Shown here in pieces: positions 11,019 through 23,794 of a stretch of DNA of 64,000 bases (position 1 is the first letter of the stretch; each line of letters starts with the position of its first letter). The notes under the pieces are model-generated. The model searched no databases and was not told where the DNA came from. It worked only from the letters and a program-made list of their open reading frames with translations. Origin of the DNA: Dryas octopetala (taxonomy: Eukaryota; Streptophyta; Magnoliopsida; Rosales; Rosaceae); assembly GCA_963921425.1 (NCBI GenBank), contig OY992833.1:10891738-10955737 (forward strand). The letters run 5' to 3'. The position numbers were made by a program, and so were the translations under genes.

Positions 11019-11441
11019 ATACATTAAAGCTAACTAGTTAGCAAATTAATACGAAACTAACCACCATTTTAGGCTCACAACAAGAGTAATATTATAATTC
11101 GAACCACTCATTTTTTAAGTCCTACTTCAAATATCTTTGTAAAAATTTTCAAAATCAAAATTCATTTAAACATTTGATTATAATAATAACTATTTATATG
11201 CATTTATCGAAAACAATATTTTTTTATTTATTTGATCCAAATTAGATGACTAAATTATTTTCAATTACCCAACCAGAAAAAAATAATTTTCAATTAGGTT
11301 AATTTTTTGTAATAATAATCTTTGAAGTGAAACTTAAAAAATAAATAGTTCAGATTATGAAATTAATCATATAATGGACTCAAAATAATGATTAACTTCG
11401 TATTAACTTATTAACTTATTAACTAATTAGCTTTATAGCGC
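11019..11441. mobile_element. MITE with TTAAAGCTAACT ends, copy 1
   Basis: Left end reads TTAAAGCTAACTAGTTAGC, followed by AAATTAATACGAAACTAACC; the right end is its imperfect inverse (ATTAACTAATTAGCTTTA). The interior is AT-rich and non-coding. The same ends bound 34955-35391, so this is a repeated family. Confidence 0.7.
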
Positions 11442-11716
11442 TCCTCATATTACCTCATATAAAAAAAAGCCTCAATAAAGAATGTTCTTACTTTAAACTA
11501 CCCAATAATGAAGTTATATGGCAGCATCATATACGTAGCATTCAAAAATTTTGGAATAAGTTGGTGCAAATTACATAAAAGATACAAGTTGATGTAGTAG
11601 GATAACATTCGAACCTACTTCCCTCTTAATCTCTATAACATAAATAATTGATTAAGAGAGACAAAATAATAAACAATTGACCCTTTCTTAAAGGAGTTGT
11701 AATAAATCAGGAAGGT
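11442..11716. other. Intergenic, 3' side of GEMIN2
   Basis: No gene seen. Holds the 3' untranslated region of GEMIN2 on the minus strand. Confidence 0.5.
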
Positions 11717-14700
11717 TCAGTTTTCTGACTGCCCGAAATATCTACCTGATATTGTTGCAAGAATATTCAACATTACTATCTCGTCATCAGGTACAGTTTT
11801 GGCAGCTCGCAAGGCAGCACACTTCCTTAGCAGACTCCGAAGAGAGGCACTAGTGTCGGCATCAAGAGGAGTATCAACTACTGCACACAGCGCAAATAGC
11901 CACAGACATTCATTCCTTGATAGAGTGCTCATACCCTCTATTGCATTTATGCGTTTTCTCAACATCGACACTCGAGCAACAGAGTCCATTCTTAACATCA
12001 CCGACAATGAAGGGGGATCACTGGAACTTTGATTCATGTAAGGTTTGGGTTTGGGGCTCAAGTTCTCAGCAGACAATGAGGGATTACTGCCTTCGATAGT
12101 CGACGAGGATGGCTGATTAATGGAGTTCACAAGGATGGAACAGTCGTGAGGCTCGTAGAAGTCAACTTCCTTGGATTTAACATCAGAAAAATTTTCAAAA
12201 ATAATATCTTGAGACTTGTTTGCATTATCACCCTCAAAATGAGACAGAGCCTGAGAATTAAGATAAAACTATAAGTCAGAAATGAACTCTGTTTAAGCAA
12301 AGGTGGTACCTTTGCAAAAGAAGCCTCAAAATCTTTAAATTATAATTACTTCTAGGAAAAAAGGATTTTAATTTTGGAAAAGAAAAAGGAATTGCGAAAA
12401 ATGGCTACCTTTCTTTAGCTTTATGATGCATTTACCTTACCCACATTCTTTTCAAAGAAAAAACACAATAAGATAAATACAAACCAATAATACTATAGGC
12501 ATCTACTATTAACCAAACTTTTAATCACCAATTCCTTTCTTTAGCTTTATGATGCATTTACCTTACCCACATTCTTTTCAAAGAAAAAACACAAGAAAGA
12601 TAATTAAAAACCAATAATACTATAGGCATCTACTATTAACCAAACTTCTAATCACCAATTGATGTGGTAGATGATATGTCAGTTTCTTACTTGCGGTAAA
12701 TAAATGAGGTCCAGAGTGGACACAAAACTGAATAAATGAAAAATTGCCACATCATCAGTTGGAATTTATAAAATTGGGATAATAATTGGTGCCTATAGTA
12801 CTAGTACTACTCAATAAAAATTGTCTCGACTCTATAACAAAATCTACAGACGTGCTTATAATGAATTCCCCAAACCCCCCACCACATTTTCTAATGAACT
12901 TTATTCCCTCAACTGAGTCTATGAGAAAACAAGAACATCATGTGATGGAAAAAAGAGAAATTTTCAGAAAGTATTTGGACAATTGCATACGAAACAAAAG
13001 GAGGAAAAAAAATTTCCATGCTGTCAGATATTGCATCATTTAGATCATATAAGAGATACGGGCATCTGCTGTCATGAGAAGCACAAAGACAAGCAAAGCT
13101 GACCAACTGTTTAAACCAATTTCTACAATGGGAAGAGCACAAAGTAAAATCAGGAGAACATACCAGCCTTAGCTCTGAAAATTCAGCAAGAAATGCATCC
13201 TCCCAGTGTTTTAGTGGCAGCAATTGTTCTGGACACTTGGCAATCTCAGGAATCTTGGGCATATAAGCACTCTGCTCACTCTTAATTTTACTTCCATCAA
13301 GCTTGGCTACCCTCACTTTGGGAATTTGAGCGGCTTCCCACCTAATAAAAAGAAGGATACATACCAATATTACAAAAATTCTCAATAACTTTCAAAATTA
13401 CTCAGGATTACTGCATGACTACTTATGCACACCCCAAGATACAAAGATAGGAAAATGGGAATTAGACCAATACACTTTGCCATAATATTCAGGTGACTGT
13501 CATAAGGGGGAAAAAAAAAAAAACAAGGTCATCTATTTAAAATAAGTTAACAACAACTAGCAAACAGCTTCAATGTCCATACAATTGTTCAAGAATAGAG
13601 AATCATTAGGGGTTGGAGAGAGAGAGGGGGAGAGAGAGAATATTATAATGATTTAGTCAGATTCACGATAAAATTAGAGGACTGGATTTCATGGATTAAT
13701 TCCCCAATCTTTTCTCCTTATTTTACAGTGTGGTACACTCACAGGATCCTTAATCTTTTTTAACTGAATAATAAGAGCTTCAACTCTCTTTGAAATCTCA
13801 TTTGTTCACCTCTCCATATAATGCTGGTCAATTTCCTACATAAACCAGGACTGATATTGAAATCATAACATCAATACAGTTTTATCTAATTCATGGGCGA
13901 AATGGTTTACATATTAGGCACATGTTCATAGAATCTTTAATGCCTAAGTTGATAGTCTTAGGCACATGTTCATGGGCAAAATTGTTGACATATTAGGCAC
14001 ATTCTCATGTGGCAATCAATAATTAAAATGCAATGCTTTAGCCAAGAGGTGCTAAAACATCAATCCTTACTTCTAAGCAGTCCAAGTAATCTGCCCTTGT
14101 TTAAGGTCATCAATTATTTCCATTAAAAAATAATAAAATTTAAAAAAATATCATTAAATAAAGAAAAAATTAAAGTAAAACCACAATCAGTGGACAAGAA
14201 GTCCACTCCAAACAATACAGCATAATCCTAATCTAAAGAGTTGCCCAACAATTACACCAAAACCAACCAACATCTAACAGAGACATAAAGACATCAGCAC
14301 ACAGCGCCAACCAGAATCAAATCTTCTCCCAGAGTTCCTCCACTCCCACCCCATTGTAATCTTCAAAAATTCTTATGTACCACTCCATCCAAATCACCCA
14401 AATCATTGCTAATACCATACATCCTGACGAAGTTTTTCTTTCTTGCCATTACCCAAAACCTTAAGCTGTTCACAAAGCAAAGCATAACAATCTCATAGAA
14501 TAACCCAACTTACATTTGCCTCCCTAAATACCCTCCACCTCAATTGTAAAACAAATGGACACTGAAAGGAAAACATGGCCAACACTTTCCCCATTTTTAC
14601 ATAAGATGCACATGCACCACTGTGGTGAAAAATATACGAAAGTCCTCTATTGAACTTGATCACATGTATTTACCCTTCCATGAGCCACTAGCCAATCCAA

Positions 14701-15913
14701 AACTTTTAACTTTGGAAGGAACCCTTGCTTTCCAAATCTGATCAGGGCTGGAACAGAGGACTTTCTGGAATATCACACAGGATACTACCACATGACTTAC
14801 ATGAGAAAACCCTTGAAGCTTCAAGCCTCCATCTTCTTGCATCTGATCTAGCTGGGAACAAGTGCACATCCTCCAAAAGCAGTATTAGAGCAGATAACTC
14901 CTCCACCTCTAACTCATTCAAATTCCTTCTAAACCCGAAATCCCAGAATACTGCTCTATTTCCATTCCACACTACAAACTTACAGCAAGATAAAAATAAT
15001 TTAAAACCTTGAGATATATCGTTCCACGATGGTTTTGCATACCGCCTATTAACAGCATGCCACAATGATTCCAGTGATAAAAAATCACTTCCATTTTTAT
15101 TCTTGATATTTTGGTGAAACCTTTTATGGGTGCAACCTATACACAATTCATTAACAATGCCATTAAAGGAATAATAAACGATAGAACAAGCTTTTATACC
15201 AAGCTTAACAGTTCACAATTTGATCCCAACTTGACATCTCTCCCACACACAAATGGCAGAGGCAACTGACCATTTTCTTATCTGTTCATAGTTGTAAAAT
15301 CAGAAACACATCAAGGCCAAAATGTGATATCCCATAACTAAAATACATATGGAGAAACCATATAGCTATTATTATTATCTCTAAGGTCAATTAACCCCCA
15401 GCTAGTAACAATGCTGGAAGTTTTCCTAATTATCATCCATTTGATTGCACCTCTGGCATTTGTCCAAATCTACTTCCAAGCTAGTACACTTATGCCTGCC
15501 TATCTATTTAATAAATGAACATATTAAGAAAATCTAAAGTATTGACAATGAGATCTTATACATGGCGACTTTCTCCAATGGTTCTCACCTTTGTAAAAGT
15601 ATTCCTTTTTTTTTTTTAACAACCACATTTAAATTTTATCACCAGATTCATATGATTGCAGAAGAAACTAAAACAATCATACATGATTACACAAAAAAAA
15701 AATTAAAGAAAGAAAGGAAAAGACACCAATCTACAAAACATTTTGCTATTGTTTTCATCGTTTTGATACACTAGTCTACTTTATAGTAATTATTGATGAC
15801 TTGTATATTATCACATGCTGCAAGTGCACACACATACCTAAGATGGAAACCAATTGTGAAATTATGCACCTCTTGAGACTACCTTTATTTCTTTGACATA
15901 AATATTAGACTAT

Positions 15914-15955
<42 letters not shown>

Positions 15956-18777
15956 ACCACATATAAGGATTGCAAGGTTGAATTTCCATGTGCAGCCTCA
16001 TTTCAAAGGATACTATCAACCAAACATGAGATATATGCTGGAAAACCTCTCTTGCTCTTATCTTTCTCTGAAGTACATATCTTTATAGCACACTATATGA
16101 CTCAGCAGAACCATGTAGCTCCTTCTGAGTTGAGATTGATTTCATAAAATTAGAACGTATGTAATATCCCATATTTTTTTAATGCCCAGGAAGATTGACT
16201 AACAAGAATAATTCCCACATTGCAAGTCGTTAACTCCATTAAAAAGCAGCCAATACATGCCTACAGCCCAATTTCTGACAGGGACTCAAGCCTACCAACC
16301 ACGGATAGCATTTGTCCTCACTTTTTCTACAATCCTAGCATATCAACAAGCCCAGAGCATCATGCCAACCAATAACCACAGTAACATACTAACATGTAAG
16401 CATGTATGAATTATTGATCCATTTCCATACTGTGCTTTAAAAATCAGCAAGCATCGTTCACACAAGCATCACAAGATGGAATTTGCATGGCCACTCCTAG
16501 AAGAATTAATCAATATGCACATACATCCCTTGAGGCTCCCAACCCTCAAGGAAACTCAAGAGACCCCCCCATATATACATTGTTTGATGGTTTCTATCCG
16601 GATTCCCCAAAATGATGTAAATGCCAAATGACCCAAAAACCCAACAATACCTTCTCCAAGGTGCTTCTTCTTCTAGCCAAAACCCCAAGATGCACTTTAG
16701 GCCTTTAACTTTCAGACATAAAACTGTCATTCTTTCTCATGCAACATATACACATTAGTTTCTACACACTCCTAAAGACCTCTAGTCTATTTCCAAATTT
16801 CAATGCACACAAATAAAACTGAATGTCCAATAAAAAAAGTAAATAAATAAAAGTACTATCAGTACTCACTCCGGAAAACCAAGCCTGAGCCTTCTGCCCA
16901 AAACTTAACTGCTCATTACAACAGTATCTAGCTACTACTTGGCCCCGTTGCCATCAAATGGCCTCACTTGACTTTTCTTGCACATCAAGGTCAAAGACCT
17001 CAACCAAGAGCAACATAATAGATTAACCAGTCAGTGGCAGAATAACCAGTCTAGAATTGGAAATTGGGAAAACCCACCAAGTTCACCACCATATCCTTCT
17101 CTATCTGATAAAGTTTATTGATTTACCATTATTCCATAATATTTTAATTGTTAAGATATGGGCCAACAGTCATTTTATGTTCTAAGACTCCCCTCATGTT
17201 TGGGAATCAAAGAGTACTTTTATGGTCAAAGAGTTGCTTCTATGCTCTTTTTCCCATTAATAAGGCCATGTTCTATAGCCTACATATTGCAGGCAGTTAG
17301 CATTATCAATCAGAAATTGAAGGGAAGGGGATGGAGTAGACAAGACTATATAATTATACCTGACACGCCTAAGATATTCAAGCCCATCTTCGGGGGAACC
17401 AGAATCAAAATTGGGTTCTCCTTCAACCAAAAAGGCAGGTCTCTGAATGCTAGCATAATCTTCATCACTGTCATCATCGCTGGACTCTTCTGGAAATGGG
17501 TAGCCATCTTCATCAATAGCACTATAACTGCAAACAGGGTCCAGGAGACTTGCATCTTGGGCTTCATTATTAGCCAAGTTTCCTAATTCAATGTCCACAT
17601 TTTCTGAAAATGCTTCCCCTGAAAGTAATCACAAAACTTTTAGCAATACCACACAGATGTAGAAACAGTGGAGCTCCTCCAGTTAAAACTAAAGGGGAAT
17701 TATTTATTTATTTATTTATTTTTGAGTCTGGCATCCATAGAAGTAACAATAAAGAGCTTAAAGAAACTCCATTTATTCCAAGTACACAATTGAAACAATT
17801 GAACTTTATTCTGGGAATCATTTTATTACTTTTCATCTACAGAAAGAATGTAACATATCAACATCTATATGACCAAGTATGATTCACAATCTAGAAAGCC
17901 AAAAGCAAGATTTTCCATGTACAAGGAGTGTATACAAGTAGTACACAAGACAACTATCAAGAGCCTAAGTACACAGAAGAAGAAACATATGTTGAGTATG
18001 TTTGATATTAGGTCTTTTGCAGATTGCTTTAGGCCATTCTTCAATGCACAAAGATATTCATTTGATTCCATCTTCCCCTTGAAGCAAACACACCTGTGCA
18101 CAACAGAAATTGAACCCATCAAATTGACACAATCAGAGCTAAGAACGAGAGAAAAGGTATATGAAGAGAATTCATATTTCAGAAATGTCCATGAATGGAC
18201 TACAAGAATAGAAGGAAAAATCTCTGTGAAACGGGTAATAGCTACACATCCGGGAAAAAGGACAGAGACTCAGAGTGCTACCAGGACAAAGAATTAAAAT
18301 CTTATGCTATTGATTTTTAAGAAATGGAGTTAATGTAAATTAGAATAATAGGAAGTGTACTTTAAGAAAATAAGGAGAGAAATTGTAAATTTCAAAAAAA
18401 TGACAGCCTAAATTAATTGAAAAAGAAAAAAGTTTCACCAGATCCAAACTACCACAAAGCCATGTCACTGAAACAAACATTAAAGGAAAAAGAAACCAAT
18501 TAACTGCTAGAGGAAGAATCAAATAATATCGAATTTTGAGCGTCATAAATGGAATGGACAAAATGCTGGACGTGGCACATTATGAATAAGCACAATGCAA
18601 AAAAGATGATCTTGCTGTTAATCTTGCACTCTATTGGCTCCTAGTGCTCAAGCGAGGAGAAGTGGTAGAGCACTACAATACCCTCCCTCCAATCAAGAAA
18701 TCCTTTTTTTTTTATTAACAAGCAAGACGAGGTAGTGAGCAATATACGCGAGTGTTTTAATTAGAAATTAGCAGCAT

Positions 18778-18830
<53 letters not shown>

Positions 18831-20941
18831 GATATTACTCATTCAATCAAAGAAGGAGAAATCATGCCTCCACTCATTTCTGTTTAGGGCATGCAAGAAT
18901 AAAGACTAGCTACTAAAGACTATAATTCCATGAAATATCATGGGGAAAACCCAAAAATTGATTCTGCAAAGATACTAAACACTACAGAAAGAAGAAAATG
19001 TCTTTGTCAAAAAGATCCATCGGCAGTGAATTTCCTGTGCACCTACTAAACTTGAACAAGACAAAAACAGCTATCTGCCCTTAACATAGGTGAGTTTGCT
19101 GGAGCTCAATCCATCATAGTGACAGAACCAAGGAGAGTCCCAGACACTACCTGAAAGATAAAGTCTAAGAGCTTTCTCCTAAACAAATGAAGGCCATATA
19201 ATCAGTCTTCCAACATTTTTTCTAAAAGGTTCGGGTCCTGATTACTCCTGACAATGGTACATCATAATCCAATACCAGTCAATCCATGGCTGATAGAATT
19301 GTTATGAGGAATTCTTGGAAGAACAAGCAGAGGGTTCATTGAGTTTAAAATTACTAGCACCAATTAATTTAAACATGGATCTCTAGAAACAGTTTCATAC
19401 ATCATAATTCCATAAACCAACTGAATTCTAACAACAATTAACCCATAACAGAAAAAAAAAAAATGAAAAGAAAAATAGTACTTACCGAGAAGGCCAGGTG
19501 CCTCTTCCATCTTCCCAGGGCGCTTGCGAGGATCAAAGTTAATGTGGGTGTTCTTCTGATGCTTAGAGCTCGCCAGATCATCATACTCCCTTGCCACGAC
19601 TGGCCCAAGCCCTCTGTATATATTTTTCCATAAATTCCGTTGTTCTACAATGTTCACAAACCTCATGGCCTCCATCTCCATCCTCGAGTAAATGATCTTG
19701 GTTCCTTTCCCATTCTTCAAACACTGGCTATGAGCTTCAACCATTTGAGTGGCATTCTCAGGCTTCCCATTCCTCTCCACTTTCTCCTTTCTTCTTGGGG
19801 CTCTTGCCTTTTTCCCGTTCATTTCTTGTCTTGCATTCTTGTTTCCATTCCTCTGTGTAACACATTTAGCCGGACCACCAAAACCCAAGTCCTTTCCACA
19901 GCCAAATCCAGGCTTGGGGACAGCAACCGATTCGATCAATGCTGTTTCATCAACTATTTCAATCTTCAAAGAACTGACAGACGCACCAGTACCACTTTGC
20001 ACCATACTGTGCACTCCTGTATAACCTGTTCTCTTTCCATTAATCTCAGTAGAATCAACAACTTTTTCCTCACGGGTCTTCTCTGCAAGCACAAGAACAG
20101 CTTCAACTTCCTCCAGTAATTGCTTCTTTTTCACTTCCAAGGAACTCTGAGATTCCACTTCTTTTCCAAGAAGCTCCTTGTTTTCAACAAAAGTAGACAG
20201 AGAAGTCGAGTCAACAACTTTTTCCTCATGGGTCTTCTCTGCAGGCACAAGAATAGCTTCAACTTCCTCCAGTAATCGCTTCTTTTTCGCTTCCAAGAAA
20301 CTCTGAGATTCCATTTCTTTTCCAAGAAGCTCCTTGTTTTCAACAGAAGCAGACATATAAGCAGCCAAACCTTCCTTGCAGTCACCCTCGGTAACAAAGT
20401 TCATCTCTTGCATGATTTTTTGAGTGCCAGCAAGACCCACTTCACTTATCACAGAGTCTTTCCCTTGCTTGTCAACCAAATCAGAAACAGCGCTTTCTTT
20501 CTCATCATCCACAGTCTTTATAGCCTCAGCTTTCACGAAATCCACATCAGAAAGAAAACCCACCTTGCAATTTTCTTGGGCGATTCCTTCTGATCCACAA
20601 AACCCAGAAACAAAACCGCAAGCTTTGGAATTTCCCTTCACAGAATCGAGCATGTCTTGCATTTCTTCCAAATGGGTCTCACAGACTTGGCCCTGGGGTG
20701 AACACTTGACCTTCTTGAAGTGAAGGGCAATGGTGGAGGACTCGGTGACCACACAAGGAGGACTCTTGTCGATGAAATCTTGGGCTTGTCTCGGCGGCGA
20801 AACCATCTCAGACGAGTGTCTCTCCTGTTGTGGAATTGCACAGGGAGAATAAGAGCGTTGTGGGAGAGTTTGAGTTTCTTGAATCTCTTTGACTCTTCGT
20901 TTGACGCCGACGCATGTATCGGAATCCATATCCTCTGCCAT
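11717..20941 (-). CDS. GEMIN2: GEMIN2/SIP1 homologue, snRNP assembly factor
   Basis: Coding exons: 20941-19486, 17618-17360, 13341-13164, 12250-11717. They total 2427 bases, all phases join, giving 808 aa. GEMIN2 binds SMN and the Sm ring during assembly of spliceosomal snRNPs (family knowledge). The long first exon encodes a low-complexity N-terminal extension (about residues 1-415) with an internal tandem repeat at 200-298, then a conserved block (AMRFVNIVEQ, GLGPVVAREYDDLA, INFDPRKR). Exon 2 gives the acidic DEDGYPFPEESSDDD and ends EYLRRV. Exon 3 gives WEAAQIPKVRVAKL and YMPKIPEIAKCPEQLLP. The last exon gives the helical C-terminus (WLFALCAVVDTPLDADT, LNILATISGRYFGQSEN), matching animal Gemin2 in order. 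Intron 2 (4.0 kb) contains a LINE fragment. The 5' leader contains a (TC)n run. Part of the gene is duplicated at 4024-5618. Confidence 0.93.
12408..12659. repeat. 126-base tandem duplication in GEMIN2 intron 3
   Basis: Two adjacent copies (12408-12533 and 12534-12659) begin CCTTTCTTTAGCTTTATG and are nearly identical. The duplicated segment at 4024-5618 has only one copy, so the tandem arose after the larger duplication or was lost there. Confidence 0.85.
14305..15200 (-). mobile_element. Degenerate LINE fragment in GEMIN2 intron 2
   Basis: Minus-strand frames (broken by shifts and stops) read AKPSWNDISQGFKLF, FWDFGFRRNLNELEVEELS, RRWRLEASRVFSCKS, and further on VPSKVKSFGLA and ILCKNGES. 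This is the C-terminal reverse transcriptase/zf-RVT part of plant L1-type LINEs. It lies in the same direction as GEMIN2. A related fragment is in the isopropylmalate synthase gene at 42545-43990. Not functional. Confidence 0.85.
15201..17359. other. Remainder of GEMIN2 intron 2
   Basis: Non-coding AT-rich intron sequence with a (TA)n microsatellite at 15920-15953. No other gene or element recognised. Confidence 0.5.
15920..15953. repeat. (TA)n microsatellite
   Basis: About 17 uninterrupted TA units within GEMIN2 intron 2. Confidence 0.95.
18784..18821. repeat. (AG)n microsatellite
   Basis: About 19 uninterrupted AG units in GEMIN2 intron 1. Confidence 0.95.
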
Positions 20942-20950
20942 CGCTTTGGG

Positions 20951-20952
<2 letters not shown>

Positions 20953-20998
<46 letters not shown>
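20953..20998. repeat. (GA)n microsatellite in the GEMIN2 5' leader
   Basis: About 23 GA units starting 12 bases upstream of the ATG. In the minus-strand mRNA this is a (TC)n tract in the 5' untranslated region. Confidence 0.9.
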
Positions 20999-21000
<2 letters not shown>

Positions 21001-21070
21001 CAGAGAGATTGAAAATTTGAAAGAATGAGATTGAGAGATTGATAGATTGGCTGACTATTATGTAGGTGTA

Positions 21071-21077
21071 TTATATA
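21071..21077 (-). promoter_or_regulatory. Candidate TATA box of GEMIN2
   Basis: The minus strand reads AGTATATAATACACC about 130 bases upstream of the ATG. A transcript start near 21045 would place the (TC)n tract in the leader. Position and motif fit; not tested. Confidence 0.45.
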
Positions 21078-21587
21078 CTATAGTGTAGAGTATATTGCCA
21101 AGAGTTTTTGTCGAGGGTTTAGCGTTTACCAAAGAAAAGCAACCGTCTTGAAAAGTTAGTGCTCTACAAATCTTTTCAATCACCGGCTACTGCAAATTCA
21201 TATAAATGGTAGGTTATCTCAAAAAATATGTATATTATATATATATATGGCAGGTTTGGCAGGTTAGAATTTTTTTTTTTTTTTTGGGTTAAATACATTT
21301 TGCACTCTCACTTTAAAAATTTTACAAAATTCATCCTAACCCTAAATTGTTAGATTGAAAGTCAAGGAAATCACTCGTTAGAGATTGCTAAGTAGGGCGG
21401 TCGTTGTCGTAATCCTGAATTTTTTCTTATTTATTTCTACCCTTTTTCTTCGAGTAATTATTAGTATTTTTCTGACTTATTCTCAAAATTTACTCTTTAA
21501 ATTTGATGTATTTTTTCCAAAGGTCAAATAACCAAGGAGGGACTAAAGTAGTATAGAGCTTGGTTTTCTAAGAACAACGATGTTTAG

Positions 21588-22346
21588 CAGGACTGGGGGT
21601 GGTTCGGTTACCAAACCGCAAGGGCCAGACCGACCACCGACAGACCATGGTCGGAATTGCCCCAATCCCCACCGCCACCGACTGTCGGTCTCACCGTCAG
21701 CTACAGTTGGGATGGTTCAAAATGCAGTCATACTAAACATGTGATTGGGCCTTTTTTTTGCCAAAATTTGGGTTCTTTTCAGCCTTTTTCTGTAGGTTTA
21801 AATCAAAATGTGGGTGGTGGCCTTAGATTGACAGAGACTCAGAGACAGTAGAGACAGAGGGAAATCGAAGAGAGAGAAGAGAGAAGAGATGAGATCGAAG
21901 GGAGTCACCGAGACACAATGTGGAGAAGGAGAACTGGATAACTGGATAGGTCAGAGAAAGTCAGATGAGAGAAAGAGAAGGAGAACTGGAGGAAAGAGGA
22001 GGATGAGATAAGAGGGACGACGTGGTGGTGGTGGTCTACTGGTCTATTGGTCTGATAAAAGAGACCTGAGTAGTGATTGAGTGAGGGCTGAGGGTTGCGA
22101 AGAAAGAGAAGAGAAAAAAGACAGAAGAGAGACTGAGATAGATGAAAGAAGAAATGTGATATATATATATGTCGGTCGAATCGGTTAACCGACGGGTTGG
22201 AAAACTCCAGACCGCTGCCGTGAACCGCGTGGTAGGATCGATGGAACAACTGCAACCGCCTAGTTCGGAAACGCGTCGAAACAGTTTTTTCCTGGTCGGT
22301 TTCTTCAGTCGCGGTTCAGCTTTTTCGATTTGCCGACCCACCCCTA
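21588..22346. mobile_element. hAT-like non-autonomous element, copy 1
   Basis: Ends are CAGGACTGGGGGTGGTTCGG on the left and CCGACCCACCCCTA on the right (imperfect inverses). An 8-base direct repeat ATGTTTAG flanks it at 21580-21587 and 22347-22354, the size made by hAT transposases (family knowledge). The interior is rich in CGGTT/AACCG words and has a purine-rich GAGA tract near 21840-22150. No transposase frame. Confidence 0.75.
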
Positions 22347-22354
22347 ATGTTTAG

Positions 22355-23000
22355 TTGGTGTGAATCGAAGTTTGGGAGAACGAATTATGAATTTTCGAAA
22401 TTGGATAAATATTTTTCAGTTATTATTTGATTTTTCAGAAATTTAATTTTGTGAAGTGAAAATATTTATAAAAATTCTGGAAGTCAAAATATTGTTTGAG
22501 GCCAAGGACCATTACTTAGTTAATTTGTTGTCTTTTTTGAGCCTTTTGGCCTAATACTCTCACAAAAAAAAACAAATTGAATAAAATATTGTAGAATTAA
22601 AGCTTTTTATCCCATAAATCATAATATAACTTTCTAACCCTAAATGATAGGGAGATCGAAGATTGCAATAACCTTTTTCACACACTTTCAACCCAATCCA
22701 CGTCTCACACGGTCACACCATAAGATCTTATAGACCTTTCTCTTTTCTTTTTTTTTTTTTATTGAAAGAGGATCTCATAATCCTTAAGTCAAGATAAACT
22801 AAACCATTTAAGAACTTTCAAGTAATCCTCCCTCACCCTCTAGTTTATTCTTTTGTAATCAAACGAGATAATTAGAGTTGAAAATCTAGAATTGTGTTAA
22901 AAATAATAAATAGGTAAAAGTCTATAAGGACATAATCTTAAATATAAGCACAAGATTAACATACAAAAAAAATAATGGAGGATCCAAACTTAGTTTTAAA
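22355..23000. other. Intergenic, AT-rich, nothing recognised
   Basis: No frames, RNA genes or repeat structure that I can support between the two hAT-like elements. Confidence 0.5.
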
Positions 23001-23533
23001 TATGGGTGGGTTCGGAAATCGAAAAACCGAACGAACCAACCTGAAAAAGTCAGTTTTTTTTATGAAAAATCAAACCGACCCTAAGGTAGGCTCAGTTTAG
23101 TTTTGATCTTCAAAAAACCATGAAAATCGAACCGGTGGCTCATGTGAAACAACGCTGTTTTGATTAGGTCTGGATTCGATTCGGTTGCCGAACCGCCAGG
23201 CCCAAACCACCAACCAACCGATCATGGTCAGAATGGGCCAAATTCTAACCGACACCCACGGTCGGATCAGTTCGAAATGGGCCATGACTAGAAACACAGG
23301 CGATGCAACACATGCGAGAGATTGCAGCAGAGAAAGGGAGAAGAGAGAGAGAGATCGAAAACGGCCACTACAAGTTCTTCTCCAGAAATTGAAGCTGGCT
23401 CTCAGCCTATCTCTATCTTGAGCGTTTGTAAGAGATGATGATTGATGGCAAAGTCATGGTCGTGATGATTGCGAAGCTCGGAGATGATGGAGGGGCTCGG
23501 AGATGATGACGAGGCTCGGAGATTATGGCTTCA

Positions 23534-23582
<49 letters not shown>

Positions 23583-23794
23583 GTGGAGGCGCACAAACAA
23601 GAAATGAGAGTGTTAGATTAGGGTAGGGTGGTGATTTGTGTTATATACCCGGTTCGGTTTATTGACGGTTCTGGAGTTTGAGAACCGGAACCAAACCTAC
23701 CTTCTTGGTTCGGTTGACAAATCGATGTCTCGATTTTGGTTTTTTTCGATTTCGGGTCGGTTGCTGATTTTCCGGTCAAACTAACTCAACCCTA
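23001..23794. mobile_element. hAT-like non-autonomous element, copy 2 (related)
   Basis: Left end TATGGGTGGGTTCGG, right end CTAACTCAACCCTA. Same style as copy 1: CGGTT-rich flanks around a purine-rich core with a (GA)n microsatellite at 23536-23580. Flanking GTTTTAAA and GTTTTGAT could be a diverged 8-base target duplication (6 of 8). Non-coding. Confidence 0.55.
23536..23580. repeat. (AG)n microsatellite
   Basis: About 22 AG units inside the second hAT-like element. Confidence 0.95.

Noticed and set aside
12909-13385. A 158-codon minus-strand frame covering GEMIN2 exon 3 and beyond
   Set aside because: Only the first part (to LRL) is conserved; after the GTATGT donor at 13163 the sequence is intron. 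Splicing to 12250 restores the conserved ALSHFEG continuation in phase.
17158-17586. 142-codon plus-strand frame
   Set aside because: It is antisense to GEMIN2 exon 2 and has no recognisable content.
19364-19485. Extension of GEMIN2 exon 1 to the stop at 19364
   Set aside because: After the GTAAGT donor at 19485 the frame becomes Phe/Tyr-rich intron sequence, while splicing to 17618 keeps phase and the known domain order.
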